Shown here one piece after another: positions 48,771 through 59,834 of a DNA stretch of 64,000 bases. A program made the position numbers and the translations under genes. This DNA comes from Cymbidium sinense. Lineage: Eukaryota; Streptophyta; Magnoliopsida; Asparagales; Orchidaceae. Numbering within the stretch: position 1 is the first letter of the stretch; each line of letters starts with the position of its first letter. Below the pieces are notes generated by a model. It worked only from the letters and a program-made list of their open reading frames with translations, was not told the origin of the DNA and did not search any database. The stretch spans positions 9,465,179 through 9,529,178 of the forward strand of contig CM038228.1 of the NCBI GenBank assembly GCA_021442155.1, in the 5' to 3' direction.

Positions 48771-50240
48771 CCATCCATGAGGGTGAAGGAGAGTGCCCTT
48801 TACTTCACTTGATGTGCTTGAGATTTCTCTTGAGGTAGTTTGCCTTTGTTAAGGTAATCAATGAAGTGTTGCCTCTAATTGAGTTCTTCATCTTTTTTGG
48901 TAACACCTACCTCTACTTCATGAGTGTATTTGTCATTGAGTTCAACATCAATAAGAGGTAGGACTTGCTTATTATGGACCTCTATTGATATAGACTCATC
49001 TTCCGGACATGCTAACTCTTTGGCAAGCTTGGCTAAGGCATCAGCTATGACATTTTCTCCTCTAGGTATTTTAAAGATTGTGACCTCTAGAATTTGAGCT
49101 AGCAACTCCATGGTATACTTGTGATAGTGATGGAGCTTTAGCTTAAAGACTTTGTAGGACTCAGCGATTTACTTGACAACTAACTGAGAATATCTAAAGA
49201 TGTTGATCCAATTCTTCATCCTTTTTGGAAATGATAACCTCCTCTTTAAGAGATTATTTGTCGATGAGTTCATCATCAATAAGGGGCAAGACTTGCCTAT
49301 TGTTGACCTCTATTGATATGGACTCATCTTCCAGACATGTCAACTCTTTGGTAATCTTGGCTAAGGCATTAGCTATGACATTTTCTCCTCAGGGATTTTG
49401 TAGATTGTGACATCTAGAATTTGAGCTAGCAACTCCATGGTATATTTATTGTAGTGATGGAGTTTTGGCTTCAAGACCTTGTAGGACCCAGTGATCTGGT
49501 TGACAACTAACTGAAAATTCTCAAAAATGTTGATGTTCTGGATGCCTAATGAAATGGCTAACTCCAGACCGATGATCAAAGCCTCATATTGGCTTGTTGG
49601 TGCAATGTTCAAATAGATGATATGAGAATCTCACCATATCGGTCTAGTGTTAGGAGGACTATTCATATACTTGGGAGAATACATTATGGTTCTTCTCCTC
49701 TTTGAGAAGTCACACCATCAAAATACATCTCCCTACGGTGAATGCTTGAGTCCCCTAAGTTCATGATTTATTCATCAGGGAAGTCATCACTAAGCGTTGA
49801 ACCTGTAGGAAGTGGGTGCGCTACTAAGAAATTCATGAGTGCTTGTCCTTTCATCACGCGGAGGGGTATGAATGTGATATCAAACTGTGATAATATCGTG
49901 GACCATCATGCCAACCGTCTGGATAGTGTCAGTCGTGTCATGAGATATTGCAATGTATTGATTCTAGAAATCAAGTTTGCTTTATAAGAGAGCATATAGT
50001 ATCGTAGCTTTTGGGCTATAAAAATTAAAGTTATGCAATGTTTCTCAATGGGTGGATAATTTGTTTTGATGGTATCCTATGGTAGAGTTCATTCTCTGTC
50101 CCTTCATCATTGACTTGGGCCAATAAACTATTAAGGGAGTCATCTAATATAGCAGTGTATAATATCTGAGGTTTTCCCAGGATAGGGGCAACTAGAACTA
50201 GAAACATCATAAGGTATTGCTTGATGCTCTCAAAGGTATC
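48771..50240 (-). pseudogene. Element II RNase H region, broken and partly duplicated
   Basis: The second, Tat-type RNase H is seen at 49612-49373 (SQYEALIIGLELAISLGIQN, then LVVNQITGSYKVLKPKLHHY). Its downstream part is present twice: ILDVTIYKIPE at 49400 and ILEVTIFKIPRGENVIADAL at 49080. The start MYFDG lies near 49715. The pol-type RNase H end lies in broken frames up to about 50240. The 327-bp duplication and several stops inactivate it. Confidence 0.8.
48884..49540 (-). repeat. Tandem duplication of about 327 bp inside element II RNase H
   Basis: 'gagctagcaactccatggta' occurs at 49096 and 49423, and 'ttcttcatc' at 48884 and 49212, giving a period of 327-328. The copies share 'ggacctctattgatat(a/g)gac' as 'gacctctattgatat' and 'gctatgacattttctcctc'. 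The left copy keeps an open frame of 78 codons; the right one is broken. Confidence 0.9.
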
Positions 50241-51340
50241 TCTTTGTCATCCCATTTGAACTTGACATCTTTCTTGACTAGTGCTTAAATGGGTTGGCAT
50301 ATGCCTGATAAGTTGGACATAAAGCATCTTAGATACATCAACCTCCATTGGAATGATCTAAGTTGGGTTAGACTTTTAGGGGGTGGCATTTCCAATATCG
50401 CTTTAATCTTCTCTGGGTCGATTTCAATTTTGTTCGGACAACAAACCTATGGAAATTCCTTGAAGATACTTCCAATGCACACTTCAGATGGTTCATTTTG
50501 AGGTTGTATTACTGCTTGAAAACTACTCTCAAGTCAAAGATGTGGTCTTCCTTTTCTTTGTTTTAGTTTATGAGATCATCAACATGGCATTCAACTTGGT
50601 GATGAATGAGTTCGTCGAAGATTCAAGTCATGTCTCGCTGGTATGTGGTTCTAGCATTTTAAGACCGAAAGACACCTTATAGTAATATATTTTGATCGGG
50701 GTTCTAAAATAGTGTTCCTTTTATCTTAAGGTGTCATCTTTATTTGGTTATATCCGGATGAACCATCCATGAAAGAGAAGACCGCATGAGATGAGATAAT
50801 GCCCACCATCAATTCTGATATTGGTAGTGAAAATTCATCTTTAGGACATGCCTTGGTAAGATCCCTAAAATCGATGCATATGCGAATTTGACCATTCTTC
50901 TTCTTAATTGGGATGACACTAGCCAACCAGGTGGGGTATTTTTCCTTCTGGATGAAACCAGCATCAATCAGTTTCTTGACTTTGAAATGACCTGTTGATC
51001 AATGTCTAATCACATGCATCTAGGAGCTGCTTAATAGGATTAGCGTTAGGCTGTATCGCTAGCTTATGGACCACTACGTCAAGAGCTAATCAGAGCATTT
51101 CTTCATTACTCCATGCAAAGTAGTCCTTAAACTTAGTGAGTAGCTTAATTAAGTCATTGGTTTCAGTTTCATTCAACAAGGAAGTGATGTACATCGGGCG
51201 TGGGTTAGCTTTAGTCTCCAAGTTGATTTCTTTGAGTTCATTAATGGTTGATTTGATTTCTTCTTCAAATTTTGGTGGTGCATCTTTGACTTAGAAATCA
51301 TCTCAAGCTTTTAAGCACCTCCTCATATGAGTTAATGTGA
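50241..51340 (-). pseudogene. Element II reverse transcriptase, broken
   Basis: At 50926-50726 an open piece reads IPIKKKNGQIRICIDFRDLT, KACPKDEFSLPISELMV and FMDGSSGYNQIKMTP, the best preserved RT palm block in the window and typical Tat spelling. Upstream MYITSLLNETETNDLIKLLT and FKDYFAWSNEEMLCLALDVV (51200-51070) are the run-in. Downstream PEKIKAILEMPPPKSLTQLR and WRLMYLRCFMSNLSG mark the connection (50430-50290). The YxDD box region near 50580 is frameshifted. Confidence 0.85.
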
Positions 51341-52044
51341 TTTGAAAAGAACCTATCGACTCCAAATGATTGGTGATGACCAAAGTGGTCATCATCATCC
51401 CGGACCTACGAAAAGCCTAGTCGGGTCTTGATTAAGAGTTCTTGCATTGGTTGTTTCATATCTTTTCAAAGTATTTTGGCCTGTGCTTTGACCATGTATG
51501 TCGAATTAAACCTTTCTTCGTTAAATTATGAACATAAGGAGAGTATCAATCAAAAGATAATTCTATTAATTTTTATATGAATCATTCTCAAGTTCTACAT
51601 TAACTTTTGACTTGAGGATCTTTGCTCTTGGATAGAACCTCACGAATCTTTGTGGTTATACATGCTTTAGGGCTTAACTACCTAACCCTCAACTTTTTTT
51701 GAGAAAAGTGGGGTTAGAGCTAAGGTTCCTATATGATGCCTAATAGTTTCACATGTGGAAGACTTGGATACATTCATGCTTTGCTTAGGGACCTGGTCTT
51801 CATCATTGCCTGACTCGAGTGTGACCTCCAATGGGATCTGCTGTTGAGAAGAGCTGACCGGTGTGCTAACTACATAAGAGTCATTCTCTGAACTAGATTC
51901 TAAATTTATGAAGATAACAGGTGTACTCTTGGATGCTGGAACTAATCTCCTGGTGGGTGGTAAGTATGAAGGCCTTCTACCCCTAGGACTCCCTCTGGAC
52001 TTGCCTCTTCCTCATCCTAGTGGGGGTCGGGTCATCCTCCCCAC
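51341..52044 (-). pseudogene. Element II protease-RT linker
   Basis: Decayed coding sequence between protease and RT, corresponding to 35380-36100 of element I (for example 'gccta(a/g)tagtttcacatgtggaagacttggataca' on the plus strand pairs with the 'VSKSAYETF' segment in I). Stops in every frame; no domain. Confidence 0.55.
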
Positions 52045-52580
52045 TTATTCGAATGGATTAACAAATAGTGGGTGGAATCTAATCTCGGGCTCTACTTCTT
52101 CCCTAAGGTCTTCTTCTCGTTCTCTTTTCTTTTCTTTTTTATTTTGACTAAGATCATGAGATAAAATATTTTGTTTCTTAGGGAGATAGTAGGCCACATC
52201 CTTATATATCCTGACCTCATGAACTGTGAACGGTTTGAGATCTCCTTTGACACAATACTCAATTCCACCTCTTAGAAACTTGATACTTGATGTAGAGGAT
52301 GGAACCATATTATTCTCATGTATCCACAATCTCCCAAGAAAAGCATTGAAAGATGTATCCGAATATATTATGTGAAACTTGGCTTTTATCATCCAATCAT
52401 GTATCTCCAAAGGTAACACTATGGAGCCTAAGGCCCTCTCACCTTGTTCATTGAATTCTTTCAACATCATCATCTCCACTTAGAGTTTAGAGATGTTGAT
52501 CCTCAAGTAGGTAAGGGTTCTTAGACTCATAATGTTCAATGATGCACACGGATCAATAACTTTGGATACGAATCTTCAAC
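52045..52580 (-). pseudogene. Element II retropepsin-type protease, altered active site
   Basis: The active-site loop (about 52560-52530) reads IDPCASLNIMSLRTL: the aspartate is present but the next residues are PCAS where a D-x-G-A/S loop is expected. Then follow IVLPLEIHDWMIKAKFHIIY, DTSFNAFLGRLWIHENNMVP and the conserved tail HEVRIYKDVAYYLPKKQ. The block 52479-52045 is open for 144 codons, the longest open frame in the window. Glycine loss in the active-site loop would be expected to abolish activity. Confidence 0.82.
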
Positions 52581-54050
52581 ATCTTATAATATAGAGGGGA
52601 CCGGGGTGCTCGATTGTCCCTAGAAGTAAATCTTCATTGGTGAATGTAACTCATAGGACTTCTTAGAAATGCCTCCTCTCTAGTAGTTGGCGAGCTAAGC
52701 ATATTTCTGGATCAAGCAAATCTTTGATTAATGACTCCCTCATCTCTTGGATAAGACAAAGGCATCATATATGCTTAGATTAGTTGACAACTTTCTAAGG
52801 TGTATGACGACATTGTAGCCAACTTTGGGCTAGTCCTTCGTGAGCATATCTATGGGTGGAACATCCTGTGGGGGGCTATCTATTCACTATAACTAATGAC
52901 CTATTTTCCCTTATCCTAAGGTGCTACTCTAAGAGGTAGAATCTAAGTGAAATCAATCTTTTTCATTGATTTCTTTAATTTTAGTGGTGGTACATGATAG
53001 AAATCAAGTAAAATAAGTGGTGGGCCCTCGTCCATCGATACAATGCTCATGCTGGAGGTGGAGAAGCTGGTAGATGTGGTAGTAGCTGCAATGATGGAAG
53101 GAGTAGTGTTGGACTCGGACGGTGGTTGCACTATGAATCTATCTTAGGCAAGTGAATGTTGTTGCTACTACCGTTGGGCTTTTACCCTCCCTGAGTTATC
53201 CTTCACAATTGACAAACCTTCCTTGATGTTGGAGGTTTGAGCTGAGTCAGGCACCTGTAAAGAAAGTTTCTTGATTTTGAAAATTATTTTTTTAGAGGTA
53301 TGAGATAAAGAAATATCTCAACCTTCTTTTATCCTAAGATGATCGGATGTATCCCTAAAGATTACTTTGATAGAACTAGAAGGTTGCTATGCTAAGTATT
53401 CCTTAGGGATAACTATGGCTCCTAACTTGTAGCTACCCTCAAGCCAATCCTTAAAAGTGAGACAATCCTCTAAGACATGGCCTAACATGCAGTGGTAGGG
53501 GCAGTAGTTAGGATCATCACTCATGCCCACTTTCTCTGGCTTTCTAAGTTCAGGTAGCTAAAAATTAGGCTTTTTAAGAAGGTTCTTAAAGATCTTTTTG
53601 ACTACCTCTCTCTTGAATGAGTATTACTTGTTGAGTTTATAGGTAAGAGTAGGTGAAAAGTAGCTACTTGGCGGTGGATACTGGTACCACTGCTATGTAG
53701 AATGATGTAGTGGCGACCATTGTAATAGAAGAGGAGGCGATAGTGGAGGCTGATAGTGTCTGAATCTCTCAAACTATGCTCTCATTGGCTACTTCCCCTT
53801 ATCAAATGTCACTACAATCCCTAGCTTCTTCTTAAAAACCTTTTGAGGCTTAGTCACGGATGGTGAAGGGTAACTATTTGGCTTCCTCTAATAGGTTAGC
53901 CATCTTACTAATTAACTTCTTAAATATCTTAATGATAAAACTTTTTAGCATGAAGGTGATCGGGCCATGGATATTCTTTTGTAGCATCTCAATAGCATGC
54001 TTCTCTTGCAGTTATGGTATGAATTTCATACTTAGATTGCATCATCTAAG
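52581..54050 (-). pseudogene. Element II gag C-terminal and gag-protease region, broken
   Basis: The zinc-knuckle-like segment at about 53520-53440 reads NYCPYHCMLGHVLEDCLTFK, in which both the CxxH and the HxxxxC halves can be seen; element I has lost the last cysteine. A proline- and glutamine-poor low-complexity stretch (53131-52943, rich in S and T) follows. The 'LVIEKSLL...' side before the protease is in fragments. Confidence 0.65.
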
Positions 54051-55090
54051 AATATAATCAATAAGTGACTTGTTAGGCTTTTGCTTCTCTACAATGAGGT
54101 CACCTATAGTTACCCTTTGTTGAGCTCCTGCAAATCTCTTGATGAAGAGATGCTCCAACTCTACAAAGGACTTCACTGAATCATTGGGTTATTTGGTGTA
54201 CCAATCAAAAGCTACCCCTTAAAGGCTATTAACAAATGGCCGGAAGAGTAATGCATCACTATCACTGGCATTGCAACAATTGGCTCAAAAATGAGCTAAA
54301 TACTATCTTGGGTTCCCACTTCCATCAAAGACCTTGAAGGATGGTGGCTCAAAATCCTTGGGGTATTGAACTACAACAAATTCTTCTGGGTAGGGTCTAC
54401 TTGTTGGAATAGATGAGCTCCCTCGAGATTGTGCCAATGCTTCCTTCACCTACTGTTGCACCATTTATTTTATATTTTTTTCATGCATGGAGGTGCTATC
54501 GGTGACCTTTCTATGCAAACTACTAGCGTCCTCATCCATAGGAGTGCACTTGGGATGATCTAGGGTATGTACTAGCTCATGCAGATTGGCCTCCATGAGG
54601 GAAGGTTGTGAAGTTGGGGCTTGGTTCTGCAAGGCTAGGATCACTACCATCAACTCTTCTACTCTTCTCTCCATTCTATCAATCTAATCATCTTTCTGCT
54701 TGATTTGTTGGAGGCATTGAGTTGAGTCATGGCTCACCTTCCTCAATTACCACCTTCCAGCTAGGTTGCTCATGCAAGGATCCTCTAGTATCTACCATGT
54801 GGACTTGTGCTAAGTCATCGAACATGTCATCCTTATCAGCATCAAAGTCTACCCTACCCCTCTTCTTGGTCAGACTGATCATCCCCAACTATTTGCCTCA
54901 CCATGGAATGATAGTCCTCCAAAATATTATCCAAAGATTGGTCATCCACACCGATTCTTTGGAACATAGGCTGAATGGTGATTGACTAATGGACTGAGCT
55001 CTGTAGAAGATATGCTCCCAGACTATACTTTCACCTGGTATCCCTCCCTTCTCCTCCTCCAATTGCAGTGGTGGAGCGACCACGACACTC
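54051..55090 (-). pseudogene. Element II gag, broken
   Basis: In order on the minus strand: an acidic part (VDFDADKDDMFDDLAQVHMV, near 54850-54790), a short coiled coil MERRVEELMVVILALQ (54674-54465), then the main gag domain with YPEEFVVVQYPKDFEPPSFK near 54400 and, in shifting frames, the ALLF...FDWYT...VELEHLFIKRF series down to 54100. It matches gag of element I throughout. Confidence 0.78.
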
Positions 55091-56330
55091 TTGGGCTACC
55101 ACTCCTTCTTCACCACTGTTGGGATGGAAGGTCGAGTAGATGAAGTGGGGTCCTTGGGCCATAATCGAATTACCAAGGGGGAAGCTCTCTCTCTAGATGT
55201 GGGCTTGTGGAACTTAGTGGGGACTTCAGATAGTGGAACATGAACTAGTGAAGGTGGTTGGCAAGTGGAGTGTGATGGGGTGACTGCAGCCTCTCGACCA
55301 AAGATCTCCTCCCCATTTGGAACCAGTGAGTACTATATGATAAGATTGATCGGCTCTACCAGCTTGCCAATCAGAATGGCCAATCAAAGAGGATGCCACC
55401 AACTACCTGGCGAACCTCCTCCCATCCTTCCTGTCCCTCTTGCTCCCTATGAATATGATCCCTAACGCTCCTATGGATTAACCTCCTCAGATTATGTAAA
55501 GTGCTAGACTCCAAGCGTCCGTGGGCTCTCCCAACTCTCTTGAGCACATACCGTAGACCAACATAGGGCCTCCTCCTCTCCCTAGCTGATGTCTTATACT
55601 CTACAGATGCTGGGGGTAATGGAACAATCTTTCTATAGTCCTCTCCTTTTGAGGCGAGAGGGGTGAAACTCACGCCACCAAGAAGGGAGAGGCCTCACGA
55701 GAACTCCTCCAACCACATGGGAGGCTTCTTCTACCTCCTTCGCCACATGCTCGTAATGTATTTTAATTTTTTTTTGTTCTTATTATAGTGTTGGGTTTTA
55801 GTCAATGGAGCAGCAGGGCTAGAAATTGACCTCAAATGTGGAGAAAACTATCTAGGAAGCTAAGATAGTCTTTCCCTTCAGAGAAGGGGAAACTATAGAG
55901 GTGGTACTATCTTGTGTTGAGACTACAGTAGGCACAACTGGCAAAATAAGTAAGAGAACCTCTATTACCTTCTTCTTTAGTGAGAGGAACTCAAAATCTG
56001 AGTGCAAATCAAACTGTAGGAGTTGCTTCTTGTCTGTCACCTCTATCACTAACTGGTGAGGAGTCTCTCTCACAAGTGACTTTAAAATGCTCAAAGCTAA
56101 GGCCAAACTTGATGATGGGGTGGTGGTGAGTATGGGATCGAGCCAAATCACACAGGAGAAGGAAAAGAACAAACTGACATAATGTTGTAGAAAGAAAGGA
56201 AAGAGAAGAGCGGGGCTTGTATGTCTGTTGCACTATTGAAAGAGACATGGAGTTAGACTTTTGCTTTAATTTTTGTTGACTTGACTTGACTTTTGATTTT
56301 GAATTGGAACTCTCATTTAACAAATTTGAT
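55091..56330 (-). pseudogene. Element II ORF1-like region upstream of gag, broken
   Basis: Two overlapping frames, 56323-56009 and 56172-55852, carry KFGLSFEHFKVTCERD and QFDLHSDFEFLSLKKKVIEV; homologous words occur in element I near 31140-31290. The part from 55673 to 55371 is basic and arginine-rich (ERRRPYVGLRYVLKRVGRAH) with no clear partner in I. The position before gag is that of the extra ORF1 in Ogre-type elements. Function unknown. Confidence 0.6.
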
Positions 56331-56475
56331 TATGCTAAATGAGGTTTGTTGGTATGTTCAGAGATTTTGAAAATTTTGGAGAAGACTATTTTTTGATTGT
56401 TGTTGTTTGATTGATTTTTTGATTTTGAATGGAGACCCTCATTTAATAAATTTGATTATGCTAAATGGGGTTCAT
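56300..56475 (-). repeat. Two hairpin units in the leader of element II
   Basis: On the minus strand CTCATTTAGCA pairs with TGTTAAATGAG (56345-56312) with one G-U pair, and a second unit CCCATTTA/TAAATGAGGG lies at about 56470-56430. The loop 'taatcaaat' resembles that of the element I array. Only two units are present here. Confidence 0.75.
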
Positions 56476-56479
56476 TTGT

Positions 56480-56859
56480 TTGGGAGAAGTTTGGAATTTT
56501 GGAGAAGCTTCTTTTGCTTTTGCTTTGGACTTCATTGGAATTTTGGGAGAATGTTGAATGAACCTTGCTTCTCCAAGCTAGTGGTAAGAGGTTGTTGATT
56601 TTGTTTTGTTTATATTTTGGGTAATTTATTTAGTTAATTTTTTTACCTATTGGAGGTCCAATAGAGTTTTAAGTTCTACTTGGGTGAGGAACTTAAAAGA
56701 TGTTGGCCATCCTTGCTTAAGGATGAAATAAGCAAAGTATATGGAAAGAAAGATAGCCTTAGGCTTATATGAAATATAATTCCACTATCAATACTTTTAG
56801 ATGATGATTGACTACTAAAGATAGAGAGGAACAATCCTTAGTGGAGTCCACTATCCTTC
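56480..56859 (-). other. Untranslated leader of element II
   Basis: Matches the start of the leader of element I (29160-29480 on the plus strand). No coding sequence is visible. Confidence 0.7.
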
Positions 56860-59151
56860 ATGTTTTGATGCGGTGGACACCACAGATCTTAGATCTTATT
56901 GAAGTGATGATGATATTAAGGTATGATGTACCATCTTGAAAGCTAGAAAATACCACCCTATAATGGACCTAATCACTTAATAAGGACTCCTAAGGCGGAT
57001 GGGTCTTCATATACAGATTTTCTCATACTTTACATGAAAAAGTAAAGCAGGGTTTATCTTATATCAAATTCTTTAATTCCTTATGGAAGCAAGCTTTCAT
57101 AGTTAATTACATCCTAGGAAATGAGATTTTTTAAGAAAACTCTCGATTAAAGTAGTCAATCATACCTCCAAAGATTTCAAAGCTAAACTATCAATGGATT
57201 GGTTATTTTTGAAAAATCAAGTGGGAATGTTCAATTGAAATAACTTATTTTTGGATTCCAAGGGAGAAGAAGTAGAGAGCACTCATAATACTAGGAAGCC
57301 TAGTGAGGACTCCAATCTACCCTATAGTGAGGCTTTATATGTTTGAGAGAGATGATGGTTTAATTAATTTGAGTTAAAATTTTATTAGAATGTTAGGGCT
57401 TATAGTCTATCAACATAAGATTATGGAAATGCCTAAGAGGTGAGGATTTATACTGTAGCCTAAGGAAATAAGCAAGCTCGATCCTAAATCTAAGATGCTT
57501 TAGCACAAGCTAAGAGACCTAAATCTAAGTGGAAAGGGGGATACAATGGTCTACCTCCATAAGAGAGAATAAATATATCTGACTCCTCTGCACTTACTGC
57601 TTGGAGTGGCCTCCAAGGGTTGGAGAGTGGGTTTGACCATCCAAATGGGATTTTGTCTCATTTGGAGGGGTTTACCCAATTGATTTTGGCCTAATTCGGG
57701 TCAAGCATGGGTTGGGTTCATTTGGGCTGACCCAAGGATGGGTCATTCCAAGTTTGGTTGGGTTTGGGCTTGGTTTGGCTCAATTTGACCCACGTAGGTC
57801 AAATTGGGTTCATTTGGGTTGATTATGGGTCAAATTGGATCAAACTAAATTAGGTCATGTTCAAATGATCATTTGGGATGTTTAGGTTCAATTGGTTTGA
57901 TTTGATTTGAAGTGGATTTGATTTTGGCTCACATGGGTTCATTTGGGTCAAATGGGCTATGTTAACCAATTTGGTCAATTTGGCCAAATTAGCTTGAGTT
58001 AGGGTTGGTTTAGATTCAATTGATTTTGAGAATGATTGTAGGTATTGATTTCAATTAATTTGGATTTGGAAATGATTTAGCTCAATTTGGGCTAAATGGG
58101 TCAATTGGATTGGTTTGATCAAATTAGATTCAATTGAAGGTTTGATCATGTTCAATAATCAATTCATGATGGATTTGAGCCATTAGTTTCAATCAATTTG
58201 GATTGGATTGAGGTTTGACCCAATTTAGCCTTTTAGGTCAAATTAGGTCAACTTGGGTCAAAATCATTGGACTTTGTTTGGCTTGGCGATGGTTGAATCA
58301 TATTCAATACTCAATTTATGATTGATTGAAGGCATTGGTTTCAATCAATTGTGTTAATGAAGTTTGGTTCAATTTAGTTCATATAGGCTCAAATAAATGG
58401 TCAACTTGGGTCATGTGATCAAATTAGCTTGGTTTGACCCAATTGATTGTAATTGAATAATCAAGGGTAATCAACAATCATTGTAGAAGGTATTGAATTA
58501 GTTGGTTCAATCCAATTTGGGTTGGATTGAAGTTTGGATCAAATGTGTCATTTAAGTCACTTTGGTCAAGTGAACCAAATGGGTCAATTTGAGTTGGATT
58601 GGTTGAATTGGGAATTAAGTTTGATAATTGATTAGATTGATTGATGACTCTAATTAAAAATTTAAGGTCAAATGGGCTAGGTTGGGTTAATTGAATTGGT
58701 TTGACTTGATTGTAGGTTTTTAAATAGTTTGAAAAGATGTATTGAATGGTTTGAATGCTTTTGTTAAAATCAATTGGGTTTGGTTTAATTAAAGGGGCTT
58801 TGGGTTGATTCCATAGGATTGGGTTATGGGATTAAGATGGATTTGGGTTCAAATCATTTTGTTAAAAGCTTGGATATGAAATGAAATCTAATTGGGTTTG
58901 ATTATATTGGTTTGAGTTTGATTTTTCATAAGTGGATAAGCATAAGTTTTGGTTTAGGCCATGGATAGGTAGGTTCTTTTGGTCCTAGGTATAGCTAAAC
59001 CTATGGTACACCTTCTAAGTCTCAGGCTTGGGTTTAGTGTTCACATAATCACTAAAAGTTTTCTATGACTAAGAAGATTCTAGTGTCTATAAAATCCCTA
59101 AATCTACGATAGGAAGAATGAATCGTCACTCCAAAAGTGAGGTCAATAACA
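56860..59151 (-). mobile_element. 5' LTR E of element II, with large internal deletion
   Basis: On the minus strand it starts at 59151 (TGTTATTGACCTCACTTTTGG, with three extra bases relative to other copies), follows the first 1.5 kb of the LTR, then jumps at about 57600 into the last 0.75 kb ('ctctcttatggag' onwards) and ends near 56865. About 4 kb of LTR is missing compared with B and C. Confidence 0.78.
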
Positions 59152-59474
59152 ACGAGTCTTAAATATTGCACGCCTTTGTGAATTATTGGGCCACCTAAGA
59201 GCAAACATTAATAGCGAAATATTCCACTTCAGCTTCTACTTCTCCAATGCTTGGCAAATGCATGCCTTCAACATCTCATTTAATTTCTCCATCAAGTTGT
59301 AACTGATGTCTATTAGGACATTTATTGGACTGGTTAGGGTATAAATGTTTGAGCTTGAAGCGAAATTTGAACCTTTTGTTTGGTTCATTCAAATTGCTCT
59401 ATTTGTGTTGAAAATGGTAGTGTTTGTGTTCTTGTATTGCTTGAAATGGCTTGAAAAAGTAATAATCCAAAAAC
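59152..59474. other. Spacer between LTR E and the SINE-like fragment
   Basis: No gene recognised. A plus-strand frame at 59345-59557 has no domain or start context. Confidence 0.5.
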
Positions 59475-59560
59475 ATATGGAAGGTGAAGAATTTGAACCT
59501 GGATCAATTTTTTGCATGGCAAAAGCTCCAACCTCTAAGCCATACTTACTACTATGAAAT
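59475..59560 (-). mobile_element. tRNA-derived SINE-like fragment
   Basis: On the minus strand the A-box-like TTAGAGGTTGGAGC (59538-59525) is followed by the B-box-like GGTTCAAATT (59499-59490), spaced as in a tRNA promoter. It resembles the copy at 6925-7005, and in both the upstream side carries an ATGT/AT microsatellite. Confidence 0.55.
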
Positions 59561-59564
59561 TATT

Positions 59565-59598
59565 TTGTATGTACGTACATATGTATGTATATATATAT

Positions 59599-59672
<74 letters not shown>
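59565..59672. repeat. (ATGT)n/(AT)n microsatellite
   Basis: A short 'tacgtacatatgtatgta' stretch leads into about 85 bases of alternating at with one phase break near 59608. The tyrosine/isoleucine frame across it is not a gene. Confidence 0.97.
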
Positions 59673-59674
<2 letters not shown>

Positions 59675-59699
59675 TGTTGATCAAATGAAGGATTATACA

Positions 59700-59834
59700 T
59701 GTTCAACTCATTCATAAATCGAGCTTAAAATATTTATTTGTGTTCGACTTGCTTGCTTAATGAACAAGCCGAACATAAGTTGTTCATAAATAATGAGCTT
59801 TTTTTATAGTCTTACCTATGGCCTGATTGGAAGA
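59700..59834. repeat. Fragment of a dispersed 'gttcgactt/aagccgaac' repeat
   Basis: Alternating 'gttcgac', 'aagccgaac', 'gttcataaat' and 'gagctt' words typical of a scattered plant repeat; a similar stretch abuts solo LTR B at 13798-13875. Family not named. Confidence 0.35.

Larger units (their letters stand above)
48419..59151 (-). mobile_element. Element II: Tat-lineage giant-LTR retrotransposon, split by element I
   Basis: On the minus strand: 5' LTR (59151-56860, internally deleted), leader (56860-56330), ORF1-like region, gag, protease, RT, RNase H and integrase N-terminus, which stops at 48419 where element I ends. It is the same family as element I: leader, ORF1-like, gag, protease and RT relics match along their whole length. 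The missing part (integrase core, 3' untranslated region, 3' LTR) should lie left of element I but is not recognisable there. Confidence 0.8.

Noticed and set aside
55371..55673. Arginine-rich 100-codon frame as a separate gene
   Set aside because: It lies between ORF1-like and gag relics of element II on the same strand and has no independent start or domain; kept as part of the relic.
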